DNA of 64,000 nucleotides from assembly GCF_030269545.1 (NCBI RefSeq), contig NZ_BSTN01000014.1:1-64000 (forward strand), read 5' to 3'. Position numbers and translations under genes: made by a program. The DNA comes from Actinomadura sp. NBRC 104425. Lineage in GTDB: Bacteria > Actinomycetota > Actinomycetes > Streptosporangiales > Streptosporangiaceae. Below are positions 44,843 through 53,654 of the stretch, in pieces (positions within the stretch are counted from its first letter, which is position 1; the number at the start of each line of letters is the position of its first letter). Below the pieces are notes generated by a model, which saw nothing but the letters and a program-made list of their open reading frames with translations, was not told the origin of the DNA and did not search any database.

Positions 44843-46167
44843 CCGCCGCGCGGACGGGATCGGTGACACCGGAGCTCACGATCGGCGTCGTAGGCCCGCA
44901 TGACCTTGTCGAACGGGTCATGCTGATGGGGCACGGACCGACGCCGGTGCCGAGCAGGCTGGTGGCTGCGGCCTACCGGGACGAGCAGGAGGCGGCCGAC
45001 AAGGTCGTCCGGCTCGGTTCCGGGGTGGACGTGTGCCTGTTCGCCAGCCCGGTGCCGTACGACTTCGCCCGCAAGGCCGGGGTATTGACCATGCCGGCGA
45101 CCTTCGTCCCGCTGAACGGCGCGGCCCTGCAGGGCGCGCTGCTGCGGGCCTCGCTGGACGAACGGTACGACCCCGCCCGGGTCAGCATCGACGTGCTGGG
45201 CCGGGCCGAGGTCGAGGAGGCGTACGCGGAGATCAACCTGGCCACCGACCAGGTGCATCTGCGCGAGGAGGCGGCCGGGCCCGGCACGCTGGCCGCCTTC
45301 CACGAGCGGCTGTGGCGGCGCGGGGCCACCACGGTGGCGATGACGTGCGTGCACGCCACCGCCGAGCGGATGGAGATGGCCGGGGTGCCGACCATCCGGG
45401 TCCGCCCGACCGGCGCCGCGATCCGCAGCTCGCTGCAGACGGCGGCGCTGCTCGGCGCGCACCACCGGCTGGAGGAGTCGCAGCTGGTGGTCGTCCTGGT
45501 AGATGTGCCGACGCTGCGCGAGACGCCGCGCCGGGTCACCCCCCGCTACTGGCGGGACGAGCTGAAGCTGGCCCTGCACCGGGTGCTGCTGCAGGAGGCG
45601 CACCGCATGAACGCCTCGGTGTGGCCGCTGGACGACCACAGCTACCTGGTCATCGCCACGCGCGGGTCGGTCACCGCGGGCACCGAGGGGTTCCGCACCC
45701 CGCCGTTCGTCGAGCGGGTGCGCGAGGAGCTGGGGCTGGCCGTCGAGGTCGGCATCGGCATGGGCCGCACCGCGCACGAGGCCGAGTCGCACGCGCGGGC
45801 CGCGCTGGCCCGGTCGCAGAGCTCGCAGCGCGCGCAGGGGTTCGCGCTCGACCGGGACGGCCGCGCGCTGGTCCCCGCGCCGCGCACGCCGCCGCGCAGC
45901 CAGCCGCAGGCCAAGCCCAAGGGGCTGGAGATCCTGGCGCGGCTGGCCGACAAGCTCGGCGACCAGGACCAGCCGCTGATCGTGGACGCGGAGAACGCCG
46001 GCAAGATGCTCGGCGTCACCCCGCGCACCGCCCGGCGGCTGCTGCGCACGCTGGTCGAGGAGGGCCTGGCCTGGCCGCTGCCGCCCAACCGCACGCCGCA
46101 GCCCGGCCGTCCGCGCCAGCTCTACCGGCTGATCGTCGAGAAGCTGGGGCCCAAGGCGGGCACCTGA
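44839..46167 (+). CDS. PrpR-N/GGDEF-like transcriptional regulator
   Basis: A 442-aa protein. The N-terminal half resembles PrpR-N-type sensory domains (LTIGVVGPHDLVERVMLMGH, MTCVHATAERMEMAGVPTIR). It is followed by a degenerate GGDEF-like domain as in PucR/CdaR regulators (VRVEELGLAV-type region; EVGIGMGRTAHEAESHARAA). A C-terminal winged helix closes it (AENAGKMLGVTPRTARRLLR, TLVEEGLAWPLPP). Such proteins are conserved in Streptomyces and relatives; the ligand is unknown. ATG 44839 is chosen at the point where similarity begins and where it overlaps the upstream short ORF. Convergent with the aminotransferase gene. Confidence 0.8.
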   Translation: MTAARTGSVTPELTIGVVGPHDLVERVMLMGHGPTPVPSRLVAAAYRDEQEAADKVVRLGSGVDVCLFASPVPYDFARKAGVLTMPATFVPLNGAALQGALLRASLDERYDPARVSIDVLGRAEVEEAYAEINLATDQVHLREEAAGPGTLAAFHERLWRRGATTVAMTCVHATAERMEMAGVPTIRVRPTGAAIRSSLQTAALLGAHHRLEESQLVVVLVDVPTLRETPRRVTPRYWRDELKLALHRVLLQEAHRMNASVWPLDDHSYLVIATRGSVTAGTEGFRTPPFVERVREELGLAVEVGIGMGRTAHEAESHARAALARSQSSQRAQGFALDRDGRALVPAPRTPPRSQPQAKPKGLEILARLADKLGDQDQPLIVDAENAGKMLGVTPRTARRLLRTLVEEGLAWPLPPNRTPQPGRPRQLYRLIVEKLGPKAGT

Positions 46168-46182
46168 CCCGCCGGGCCGCCG

Positions 46183-47274
46183 TCAGGAGCGGTGCGGGAA
46201 GGCCGCGGCCACGGCCAGGAAGGCGTCGTTCTCTTCGGGCGCGCCGACCGACACGCGGACGCCCTCGCCCGCGAACGGCCGCACGCTGACGCCCTGGGCC
46301 TCGCAGGCCGCGGCGAACTCCATGGTGCGCTCGCCGAGCCGCAGCCACACGAAGTTGGCCTCCGTGGGCGGCACCGTCCAGCCGTCGGCCAGCAGCGCCT
46401 CGCGGACCCGGGCGCGCTCCTTGACGGTCTGCTCGACGCGCTCCAGCAGCTCGTCGGCGGCGCCCAGCGAGGCCACGGCGGCCGCCTGCGCGACGCTGCT
46501 GACGCAGAACGGCAGGTAGGTCTTGCGGATCGCCCCGGCCACCACCGGGTGCGCCACCAGGTAGCCGATGCGCAGCCCGGCCAGCCCGTAGGCCTTGGAG
46601 AAGGTGCGCAGGACGGCCACGTTGGGCCGGTCGCCGTACAGGGTGAGGCCGTCGGGCACGTCCGCGTCGCGGATGTACTCGCGGTACGCCTCGTCCAGCA
46701 CGACCAGGCAGTCGGCGGGCACCCGGTCGAGGAACGCCTCCAGCTCGGCGCGCCGCACCGCGGTGCCGGTGGGGTTGTTGGGGTTGCAGACGAACACCAG
46801 GCGGGTCCGGTCGGTGATGGCATCGGCCATGGCGGCCAGGTCGTGCGTCTCGTCGCGCAGCGGGACCTGGACGGACGTGGCGCCCGACAGCGACACCAGC
46901 AGCGGGTAGGCCTCGAACGAGCGCCAGGCGTACACCACCTCGGCGCCCGGCTCGCCGACCGCCTCCAGCAGCATCTGGGTGACCCCGACCGAGCCGCAGC
47001 CCACCGCGATGTGGTCGGCGGGCACGCCCCGGTGGGCGCTGATCGCCTCGACCAGCTCGGCGCAGGCGTTGTCGGGGTAGCGGTTGACCTGCCCGGCGGC
47101 CCGTGAGATCGCCTCGACCACCGACGGCAGCGGGCCGAACGGGGACTCGTTGGACGACAGCTTGAACGACCGGCCGTCCGGCGACACGACCTTCTTACCG
47201 GGCTTGTAGGCCACGAACCGGTCGAGGACGGAGCGGAAGCGCGGCGTGCCTGCCTTGGACGATGCCTCGGACAC
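46183..47274 (-). CDS. hisC: Histidinol-phosphate/aromatic aminotransferase
   Basis: A 363-aa class I PLP aminotransferase: substrate-recognition start (FKLSSNESPFGPLPSVVEAI, NRYPDNACAELVEAISAHRG), NPNNPTGTAV, the PLP-lysine region TFSKAYGLAGLRIGYLVAHP and the C-terminal VSVRPFAGEGVRVSVG. It stands outside any his operon and has the SNESPFGPLPS pattern of actinobacterial Pat (phenylalanine aminotransferase), so the physiological role is probably aromatic amino acid synthesis. GTG 47274 is used because GGAGGA lies 5 nt before it; the frame open to 47325 adds a poor N-terminus. Confidence 0.9.
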   Translation of the reverse strand: MSEASSKAGTPRFRSVLDRFVAYKPGKKVVSPDGRSFKLSSNESPFGPLPSVVEAISRAAGQVNRYPDNACAELVEAISAHRGVPADHIAVGCGSVGVTQMLLEAVGEPGAEVVYAWRSFEAYPLLVSLSGATSVQVPLRDETHDLAAMADAITDRTRLVFVCNPNNPTGTAVRRAELEAFLDRVPADCLVVLDEAYREYIRDADVPDGLTLYGDRPNVAVLRTFSKAYGLAGLRIGYLVAHPVVAGAIRKTYLPFCVSSVAQAAAVASLGAADELLERVEQTVKERARVREALLADGWTVPPTEANFVWLRLGERTMEFAAACEAQGVSVRPFAGEGVRVSVGAPEENDAFLAVAAAFPHRS

Positions 47275-47352
47275 CGTTGTCCTCCAGAGCGACGGGGTGG
47301 TGGGGTCCGGGGACGAACCGGCCACCCGAGCGAAAACGGACCTAGGAGAAAT

Positions 47353-47646
47353 CTATGAACCGGACACCTGACGCAGCATCCAGCAAATAGTAACGATTCT
47401 GATGAACTCCCAGTCCCGGGTACCGTTCGGGCGCCAGCCGCGCCGGAACACCTCCTCGGTGAAGTCGTGCAGGTAGGCCAGCAGCGCCTCGGTCTGCGAC
47501 CGGCCGGGCGCCAGCCGCATGTCACGGATCTCGGCGGCGTGCTGGTCGACGGCCGCGACCAGCGCGGGCGAGCAGGCCATCTCCGCGACGCCGGCCTCGC
47601 CTATGTCGCGGACCAGCAGGCCCAGCTCCTGCGACAGATCATCCAT
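47353..47646 (-). CDS. Small conserved-looking protein, 97 aa
   Basis: A 97-aa soluble helical protein (MDDLSQELGLLVRDIGEAGV, EALLAYLHDFTEEVFRRGWR, DWEFIRIVTICWMLRQVSGS). It resembles, from memory, a small actinobacterial family of unknown function (possibly DUF6401). The ATG follows a -10-like TAGCTT by 6 nt with no Shine-Dalgarno, so it is probably leaderless. Lies upstream of the aminotransferase gene in the same direction, 78 bp away. Confidence 0.7.
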   Translation of the reverse strand: MDDLSQELGLLVRDIGEAGVAEMACSPALVAAVDQHAAEIRDMRLAPGRSQTEALLAYLHDFTEEVFRRGWRPNGTRDWEFIRIVTICWMLRQVSGS

Positions 47647-47809
47647 GGCGACAAGCTAGCAACGCCCGCCACCTGCCGCGACGCCGGCGTCGAAACCCGT
47701 TTCAATAAAATCCGCGCGCGTCGCGCCCGGTCAGTTGATGATCACGCGCCGCGCTCCCGCCCGCACGGCCGCGGCCGGGCCGGTCGCCCTGCGTGACCGG
47801 CCGCCGGGG

Positions 47810-48520
47810 TCAGGTGTGGGTGAGCGGCTGGGGGGCGGCGGCGCGGTCGGGGCGGGGGCGGAGCATGGGCGGGCGCAGCTGCTCGGCGTCGCCCCGGCGG
47901 TAGAGCTGGGCGGGGCGGCCGCCGTCGCGGGTGGTGGTGCGGCCGGTCGGGATCAAGAAGCGGTCGGCCCCGGTGACCTTGCGGTGGAAGTTGCGCGGGT
48001 CCAGCGGGCAGCCCCAGACGATCTCGTAGACCCGGCGCAGCTCGGCCACGGTGAACTCGGGCGGGCAGAACGCGGCGGCCAGCGAGGTGTACTCCAGCTT
48101 GGCGCGGGCCCGCTCGACGCCGTCGCACAGGATGCGGCGGTGGTCGAAGGCGGCGTGGTCGCGGTTGATCAGGTCGTCCACCGGCGTCCACAGCACCTGG
48201 GCGCGGCTGGAGGCGGGCAGGTCGGGCGCCAGGCCCAGGTAGGCGACGCTGACCACGCGCTGGCGCGGGTCGCGGTCGGGGTAGCCGTAGGTGGCCAGCT
48301 GCTCCAGGTGGATGCGCACGTCGGCCAGCCCGGCGCGTTCGGCCATCAGCCGCGCCGCGGCCACCGGCAGGTCCTCGTCGAGCTGGATGAACCCGCCGGG
48401 CAGCGACCAGCAGCCGTTGTAGGGGTCGCGGTCGCGCCGCCACATCAGCGCGCACAGCCGATGCCCGCGCACGGTGAGCACGACGAGGTCGACGGTCACG
48501 GCGAGGCGGGGCACGGTCAT
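47810..48520 (-). CDS. NrtR-type Nudix regulator
   Basis: A 236-aa protein: N-terminal Nudix domain (residues 5-135) whose Nudix box is degenerate (GGFIQLDEDLPVAAARLMAE then RAGL, lacking the REUxEE glutamates) and a C-terminal winged helix (GCPLDPRNFHRKVTGADRFL, TTRDGGRPAQLYRR). This is the NrtR architecture, in which ADP-ribose or similar metabolites relieve repression of NAD-related genes. The ATG is 7 nt after a -10-like TAACGT, which overlaps a palindrome, so a leaderless, autoregulated gene is likely. Confidence 0.9.
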   Translation of the reverse strand: MTVPRLAVTVDLVVLTVRGHRLCALMWRRDRDPYNGCWSLPGGFIQLDEDLPVAAARLMAERAGLADVRIHLEQLATYGYPDRDPRQRVVSVAYLGLAPDLPASSRAQVLWTPVDDLINRDHAAFDHRRILCDGVERARAKLEYTSLAAAFCPPEFTVAELRRVYEIVWGCPLDPRNFHRKVTGADRFLIPTGRTTTRDGGRPAQLYRRGDAEQLRPPMLRPRPDRAAAPQPLTHT

Positions 48521-48531
48521 GTCACAGACGT

Positions 48532-48546
48532 TACCGGCTGCCGGTA
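48532..48546. promoter_or_regulatory. Palindromic operator candidate for the Nudix regulator
   Basis: TACCGGC-t-GCCGGTA, a perfect 15-bp palindrome 11 bp upstream of the start codon, overlapping the -10-like element at 48528-48533. Confidence 0.5.
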
Positions 48547-48655
48547 CGCGGTGACCGGTGCTCGCGCGGCCCGCCCGACCGAAAAGGCCCGCCGCGGGCG
48601 GCCGCTACTCGCGGGCGCCCGCGGACCGGGCCGTGTTCTCGGGGGGGTCGTGCTC

Positions 48656-49984
48656 TCAGGCGTCCTTGCCGTCCTTGACGGCGTCGGTGACGGCCGGGGT
48701 GCGGCCGTTGGGGGTGGACGCGGTGTTCATCCCGGCCAGCAGCTGGCGGGCCAGGCCGAGCCCGGTGCCGCCGAGGGTGAGCGCCTTGGCCAGCATGTCC
48801 TCCATGCCCTCGGCGCCGTTCAGCACCACCATGTTGTCGACGTTGCCGAACACCTTGGCGCCCGCCTCGACGATCTTCGGCCAGTTCTCGGCGAGCTGCT
48901 GGGCGATGACGGCCTCCTGGTTCTCGGCCAGCGCCGCGGCCCGCGCCTTGATCGCCTCGGCCTCGGCCAGACCCTTCTGCCGGGTCGCCTCGGCCTGCGC
49001 CTCACCCAGCAGGCGGGTGGCCTCGGCCTCCCGCTGCGCCTTGAGCTGGATCTCCGTGGCCTGCGCCTCGGCGCGGCGGATGCGCTCCTCGCGCTCGGCC
49101 TCGGCCAGCTTGATCCGCTCATAGGCGCGGGCGTCGGCGGGCTTGCGGATCTCGCTCTCCAGCCGCTTCTCGGTGCGCTCGGCCTCCAGCTCGGCGTTGC
49201 GGGTCTCCTTGAGGATGACCTCCTGCCGGGCCTGCTGCTCGGCCTGCCGCACCTGGCCCTCGTACTCGGCCTTCTTGATCTCGGTGTCCCGGATCACCGC
49301 GGCCTTCTGCCGCTCGGCCTCCTGCTCGCGCTCGGTGGCCTCCTGGTCGCGCTCGGCCTCGGCGATGCGGGCGGCCGACGACACCCGGGCGGCGTGCGGG
49401 CGGCCGAGGTTCATGATGTAGCCGGTCTCGTCGTCGATCTCCTGGATCTGCAGGGAGTCGACGACCAGGCCGAGCTTGCTCATCTCGTCGGCGGCCGAGC
49501 TGCGCGTCTCGCTGGTCAGCCGCTCCCGGTTGAGGATCAGGTCCTCGACGGTCAGCCCGCCGATGATCGACCGCAGGTGGCCGGTGAACAGCTCGTGGAT
49601 GGCGCCGTCCATGGAGCCCTGCTGCTCCAGGAAGCGGCGGGCGGCGTTGGCGATGGACACGAAGTCGTCGCCCACCTTGTAGATCACGACGCCGCGCACC
49701 CGGACCGGGATGCCCTGCTGGGTGACGCAGCTGACCTCGAGGTTGGCGGCCCGGCTGTCCAGCCGCAGGCGCCGCGCCACCTGGAACCCGGGCAGCACCG
49801 CGGTGCCCTTGCCCGTGACGATTTTGAAGCCCAGGCTGTCCACGCCGTCGATCGGCTTGGACCGCGCGCCCAGCCCCGAGATGATCAACGCCTCATTGGG
49901 TTCGGCGACCCGCCAGACCATCTTGAACAGGATGATCAGCACGATCAGCGCGACGACCACCGCGACGGTTATTGCTAGGGACAT
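48656..49984 (-). CDS. Flotillin-family SPFH protein
   Basis: A 442-aa membrane-associated scaffold: N-terminal membrane helix (AITVAVVVALIVLIILFKMV), SPFH/PHB domain (residues 25-200; EPNEALIISGLGARSKPIDG, VTQQGIPVRVRGVVIYKVGD), then a long Glu/Ala-rich coiled coil (about 210-360, EAERxxAxxR-type heptads) and a Gly/Thr-rich tail. Flotillins organise ordered membrane domains and oligomerise. An NfeD-type OB-fold gene lies 141 bp upstream on the same strand, the usual partner pairing. Confidence 0.95.
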   Translation of the reverse strand: MSLAITVAVVVALIVLIILFKMVWRVAEPNEALIISGLGARSKPIDGVDSLGFKIVTGKGTAVLPGFQVARRLRLDSRAANLEVSCVTQQGIPVRVRGVVIYKVGDDFVSIANAARRFLEQQGSMDGAIHELFTGHLRSIIGGLTVEDLILNRERLTSETRSSAADEMSKLGLVVDSLQIQEIDDETGYIMNLGRPHAARVSSAARIAEAERDQEATEREQEAERQKAAVIRDTEIKKAEYEGQVRQAEQQARQEVILKETRNAELEAERTEKRLESEIRKPADARAYERIKLAEAEREERIRRAEAQATEIQLKAQREAEATRLLGEAQAEATRQKGLAEAEAIKARAAALAENQEAVIAQQLAENWPKIVEAGAKVFGNVDNMVVLNGAEGMEDMLAKALTLGGTGLGLARQLLAGMNTASTPNGRTPAVTDAVKDGKDA

Positions 49985-50043
49985 GCGGCCTCCTACCGGT
50001 CCGGGACCCCCCGATGCGACTCGACTCGTCCAATAGACGCAGT

Positions 50044-50061
50044 AAAACCCGAAACGGTTTT
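50044..50061. promoter_or_regulatory. AT-rich stem-loop between nfeD and the flotillin gene
   Basis: AAAACC-cgaaac-GGTTTT; 6-bp stem ending in a T-run on both strands, 64 nt after the NfeD-like stop. It may attenuate read-through so that the flotillin gene also needs its own promoter. Confidence 0.4.
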
Positions 50062-50125
50062 GGCTACCAGGGAAAAAGACCGTGAACGGCCGCGTCGGAC
50101 CGGGACCGCGGGCCGGCGGGGGCGG

Positions 50126-50383
50126 TCAGGCCATGGCCGGAGCGACGTAGACGGTGCGGGGCGGGTGGTACTCGACGACGACCACGATGCTCCCCACCGG
50201 GATCTCCTCGCGTGGATCGACCGGATGGGCGTAGAAGGCCTCGACCCCGCCGCGTACGGGGATCATCACCTCCCCGACCAGACCGGGGCCGATCTTGCCG
50301 GTGACCCGGCCCTCCTTGCCGATCAAGGGCTCCCCCTGCTGCTTCCCGTGCTCCGGAGGCGGCGCGCCCGCCCGTCCGGGCAT
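50126..50383 (-). CDS. NfeD-like OB-fold protein
   Basis: An 85-aa protein corresponding to the soluble OB-fold domain of NfeD: LIGKEGRVTGKIGPGLVGEV, MIPVRGGVEAFYAHPVDPRE, IPVGSIVVVVEYHPPRTVYV. The membrane part of full NfeD is absent, so this is a short form. NfeD proteins act with flotillins, encoded next. The ATG has no clear ribosome-binding site, and a start a few codons downstream is possible. Confidence 0.8.
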   Translation of the reverse strand: MPGRAGAPPPEHGKQQGEPLIGKEGRVTGKIGPGLVGEVMIPVRGGVEAFYAHPVDPREEIPVGSIVVVVEYHPPRTVYVAPAMA

Positions 50384-50509
50384 GCGCCGCCGCGCGCCAG
50401 CGCCGCGTAGGGGAACGGTATCCGTTCCAACCGCCCCATTGCGACCATGCCCCCGCGTTCAGTGCCCCCGCGTTCGGGGCGCCCGTCGCGCGTGCGGGAG
50501 GGCGGGCGG

Positions 50510-51217
50510 TCAGGGGAGGATGCGGCGGGCCTGGTCGTAGGCCGCGCGGGCGAGCTGCTCGGCCTCGGCACGGGTGGCGTTCGGCCCGTACAGGCTGATC
50601 GTGGCCAGGAAGCGGCGGCCGCTCAACACCACGTACCAGGTCTTTGTGTGGGCGCCGCCGCTGGTCGTCGTCACGCCCACGGTGCGCGAGCCGGCGCCGA
50701 GGTCGCCGGGCGGGGCCTCGAACACGCGGTGCTCGGACCACTGCGAGCCCACGCGGGTGCGGAACGTCAGGCAGCCCGCCGGCACCCGCGTCTTGACCTG
50801 CCGCTCGGCCGCGGCGGCGGTCATCGCCATCAGCGTCTCGGTGGCCGTCTGGCCGTTGCCGCGCGCGAACGTGACGATCGCGGTGGGCGTGCTGCTGTCG
50901 ACCTCGGCCGGACGGCCCGCCGCGTTGGCGCAGCGCGGCTTGTCGAGGGTGACCTGGTCCTGGAGCTGGTCGAAGTTCTGGATGGCCTTGAGCGAGCCGT
51001 ACTCGCCGGAGTCGGGCTCGCCCGCCCGCTCGTAGCCGGACACCTCGGTCAGCAGGGCCTGTTCGAGCTGGTCGGAGGTGTAGCCGGTGCCGACGGGCAC
51101 GGCCCGGTCGGTCGTGCGGAGGGGCTCGGCGCCGCCGCCGTCGTCCGCGCAGGACGCCAGCGTCGCCGACAGCGCCGCCGCCGTGAGCACCGCCAGCGGA
51201 AGGAGCCTGTGCGCCAT
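50510..51217 (-). CDS. Predicted lipoprotein, 235 aa
   Basis: Signal peptide MAHRLLPLAVLTAAALSATL with lipobox LASC (Cys about residue 23), then an acidic Gly-rich linker and a folded domain with a Cys pair (KPRCANAAGRP, PAGCLTFRTRVGSQWSEHRV) and KTWYVVLSGRRFLATISLYG near the end. Exported and membrane-anchored; the function is unknown. Same strand as the flanking genes but with its own spacing (gaps of 93 bp upstream and 126 bp downstream). Confidence 0.82.
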   Translation of the reverse strand: MAHRLLPLAVLTAAALSATLASCADDGGGAEPLRTTDRAVPVGTGYTSDQLEQALLTEVSGYERAGEPDSGEYGSLKAIQNFDQLQDQVTLDKPRCANAAGRPAEVDSSTPTAIVTFARGNGQTATETLMAMTAAAAERQVKTRVPAGCLTFRTRVGSQWSEHRVFEAPPGDLGAGSRTVGVTTTSGGAHTKTWYVVLSGRRFLATISLYGPNATRAEAEQLARAAYDQARRILP

Positions 51218-51310
51218 GGGGCGACCTTAAGGGGCACTCGGGGCGAGTCCCCCGGGACGACACGCCGTCGGGCCGCATGCGGCCCCGGGCGGACGCGGCC
51301 GCGGGGCGGC

Positions 51311-51982
51311 TCAGCCCTTGTCGGCGCGCTCGTTGTAGGTGCCGGTGTACTCCTGGCCGGACAGCTTCTGGATCGTCGCGACGATCTCGTCGGTGATGAC
51401 GCGGCGCGCCCGGGCGGGCGGCAGGTCGCGGTACTGGGAGAAGTCCATGGGCTGGCCGATGCGCACGGTGGGGCGGGGCCCGAAGACGCGCGGCATGGAC
51501 GCGCCGAGCGGCTGGATCTTCTCGGTGCCGATCACGCCGACCGGCAGCACGCGGGCGCCGGAGGCCAGCACCAGCCAGCCGACCCCGGTGCGCCCCCGGT
51601 ACAGCCGCCCGTCGGGGGACCGGGTGCCCTCGGGGTAGATCGCGAACGCGCCGCTGTTCTCCAGCACCTGCAGGCCCTGCTCCAGCGCGCCCATCGCGGC
51701 CCGCTGCGCGCCGCGGCGGACCGGGATGTGCCCGAGCGTGGTGAGGAACCAGCGGACGAACCGCCCCTTGAGGCCGCGGCCGGTGAAGTAGTCGGCCTTG
51801 GCGATGTAGGTGACCGGGCGGGGGATGACCAGGGGGATGATGAAGCTGTCGATGAACGACAGGTGGTTGCTGGCCACGATCAGCGGACCGTAGTGCGGGA
51901 CGTTCTCCAGCCCCTCGACCCGCGGCCGGAAGAGCAGGCGAAGGATCGGAGCGACCACGCGCGACATGAAAGTGTAGAACAC
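51311..51982 (-). CDS. plsC: 1-acyl-sn-glycerol-3-phosphate acyltransferase
   Basis: PlsC-type acyltransferase that makes phosphatidic acid from lysophosphatidate, or a related lipid acyltransferase. The 223-aa protein has the catalytic NHLSFID (HX4D), the substrate-binding YPEGTRSPDGRLYRGRTGVG, and an amphipathic N-terminus (VFYTFMSRVVAPILRLLFRP). I chose GTG 51982 with GGGGAGG upstream; GTG 52003 would add seven residues and lies 4 nt after a TACAGT -10-like element, so it is an alternative. Confidence 0.92.
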   Translation of the reverse strand: MFYTFMSRVVAPILRLLFRPRVEGLENVPHYGPLIVASNHLSFIDSFIIPLVIPRPVTYIAKADYFTGRGLKGRFVRWFLTTLGHIPVRRGAQRAAMGALEQGLQVLENSGAFAIYPEGTRSPDGRLYRGRTGVGWLVLASGARVLPVGVIGTEKIQPLGASMPRVFGPRPTVRIGQPMDFSQYRDLPPARARRVITDEIVATIQKLSGQEYTGTYNERADKG

Positions 51983-52411
51983 CCAGCCTCCCCAATTCGG
52001 CACCGCTACTGTAACCCGCCGGCCGAACCGGGGCCCCGCTTAGGGACCGCTGTTTCCCCCTCCGGCACCACCAGGAATGGCCCCATCGCAGGTCAAGGCC
52101 GCTGATCGATGATATGACCCACCATATCGCGCGGAGCGGCGCAGTCTTTGATATAGGGGACGGCGCCGACCTGCAGCGCATTTCTTACCGCAGGGTAGGT
52201 TCCCAATGGGTAGCTTTCCCGGGCCCGTGTCCACCGGCGGCCCTGCGCAGGCGGCGCGGGGAGCCCGGCCCCGCCGGGGACCAGGGGCCCGCCGGGGCGC
52301 CGGGATCCCGCAGGCGCTTGGCTCGGGGCCCCGGTTGCGCGATGCTGAGGCGACAGGCATTCGACAGGCGAGGGACGGGACCTCTTCCGGGCAGTGAACG
52401 AGAGGTTGCCC
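51983..52411. other. Divergent intergenic region plsC / STAS gene
   Basis: About 430 bp. Near plsC a TACAGT -10-like element is visible; centrally there is the palindrome at 52111-52128 and a further GATATA at 52152, in an otherwise GC-rich sequence. No gene is seen. Confidence 0.45.
52111..52128. promoter_or_regulatory. GATATG-N6-CATATC inverted repeat
   Basis: Perfect 6-bp arms in a locally AT-rich patch between plsC and the STAS gene. Candidate operator, regulator unknown. Confidence 0.35.
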
Positions 52412-52765
52412 ATGGACTTCGACGTGCACCTCATGCACCACGACCGCTGCACCCTCGTGCGGGTGCAGGGAGAGATCGACCTGGTCTCCCGGCCCCGCTT
52501 CGAACACGCCATGTTCGAGGTCATCGACACGGGCCGCCCCATGATCGTCGACATGCGGCAGGTCACCTTCTGCGACTCCACCGGCCTCAACGCGGTCGTG
52601 GCGGCGGGTCGCCGGGCGACCGAGCGCGGCGTGCCGATCGCGCTGGCCGCGCTGCCGCCCCGGGTCCGGCGCGTATTCCGCATCACCGGCGTGGACGGGT
52701 TCGTCCCGACCTACGAGACGCTGCGGGAGGCGATCGGCGCCCTGCCGTCCACCGCCACCTCCTGA
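52412..52765 (+). CDS. STAS-domain anti-sigma factor antagonist
   Basis: A 117-aa STAS protein of the SpoIIAA/RsbV type: VRVQGEIDLVSRPRFEHAMF and the phosphoacceptor segment MRQVTFCDSTGLNAVVAAGR, whose Ser is the site phosphorylated by anti-sigma kinases. It would release a sigma factor when unphosphorylated. ATG 52412 (MDFDVHLMHHDRC) with GAGAGG upstream; an in-frame GTG lies at 52394. No anti-sigma gene is adjacent. Convergent with the GlnH-like gene. Confidence 0.9.
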   Translation: MDFDVHLMHHDRCTLVRVQGEIDLVSRPRFEHAMFEVIDTGRPMIVDMRQVTFCDSTGLNAVVAAGRRATERGVPIALAALPPRVRRVFRITGVDGFVPTYETLREAIGALPSTATS

Positions 52766-52793
52766 GGGGAGCCGGCCCGCGCCCGCGCGCGGG

Positions 52794-53627
52794 TCAGGAG
52801 CAGCCCTCGAACTGGGGGATGCTGGTGGTGAGCTTCAGCCCCGACTTGCCGAACCACTTGTCGAGCAGGCGGGCGGCCGTGCCGTCCTGGTACATGCGGG
52901 TGATGGCGCGGTTGAGGGCCTCGCACCCCGCCAGATCGCCCTTGTGCAGGCCGATGCCGTACTTCTCGTCCGTGAACGGGGCGTTGAGGATCCTGCCGCT
53001 GCGGCCCGCGGCGAACCCGGCCAGGATCAGATCGTCGGTGGAGACGGCGTCCACCCGGCGCTGGTCCAGCAGGTCCATGCACTCGCTGTAGGTGTCGACG
53101 CGCACCAGCGTGGCCTTGATCTCGCGTTCCTCGGTGACGCGCCGCCACGAATTGGAGCCCGTCACCTGGCACAGCCGCTTGCCCTCCAGGTCGCGCACGC
53201 TGCGGATGGAGGTGTCGTCGGCGCGCACCAGGGTGTCCTGGTGCGGCACGTAGTACGGCCCGGCGAAGGTGACCTTCGTCTTGCGCGGCGCGGTGATGGA
53301 GTACGAGGCGACGATCATGTCGACGGTGCCGTCCTGCAACGCCCGCTCGCGGACCGAGGACGGCGTGGTGCGAAAGCGGATCCGCTCCGGCGGCACACCG
53401 AGCCGTCCGGCCAGGTAGACGGCCACGTCCACGTCGAAGCCCTCGTAGCGGCCGTCGGAGCGGCGCAGCCCCAGATGCGGCTGGTCGGCCTTGACGCCGA
53501 TGGTCAGCGACCGCGCGCCGACGATGGTGTCGGCCTCGGGCTCCAGCGCGCACCCCGCCGGGGCGGCGACGGCGGCGGCCGCGGCGGCCAGGGCGATCCC
53601 CCTGCGCGGAAGGCGCCGGTTGTGCAT
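52794..53627 (-). CDS. glnH: GlnH-like periplasmic amino-acid-binding lipoprotein
   Basis: A 277-aa solute-binding protein of family 3 (SBP_bac_3): signal peptide with lipobox APAGC near residue 26, then LTIGVKADQPHLGLRRSDGR, YEGFDVDVAVYLAGRLGVPP, DMIVASYSITAPRKTKVTFA and GKRLCQVTGSNSWRRV. In mycobacteria GlnH binds glutamate/aspartate, signals through the membrane protein GlnX, and controls PknG. Here it is the last gene of the same operon (27 bp after the GlnX-like gene), and no ABC permease or ATPase is nearby, which supports a sensor role. Confidence 0.92.
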   Translation of the reverse strand: MHNRRLPRRGIALAAAAAAVAAPAGCALEPEADTIVGARSLTIGVKADQPHLGLRRSDGRYEGFDVDVAVYLAGRLGVPPERIRFRTTPSSVRERALQDGTVDMIVASYSITAPRKTKVTFAGPYYVPHQDTLVRADDTSIRSVRDLEGKRLCQVTGSNSWRRVTEEREIKATLVRVDTYSECMDLLDQRRVDAVSTDDLILAGFAAGRSGRILNAPFTDEKYGIGLHKGDLAGCEALNRAITRMYQDGTAARLLDKWFGKSGLKLTTSIPQFEGCS

Positions 53628-53654
53628 GACTCAAGACCCTCCGTTCAGCCGGTC

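Noticed and set aside
46183..47274. Assignment of the aminotransferase as a member of a histidine operon
   Set aside because: No other his gene is in the window and the substrate-recognition region looks like Pat-type aromatic aminotransferases; the symbol hisC is kept only as a family label.
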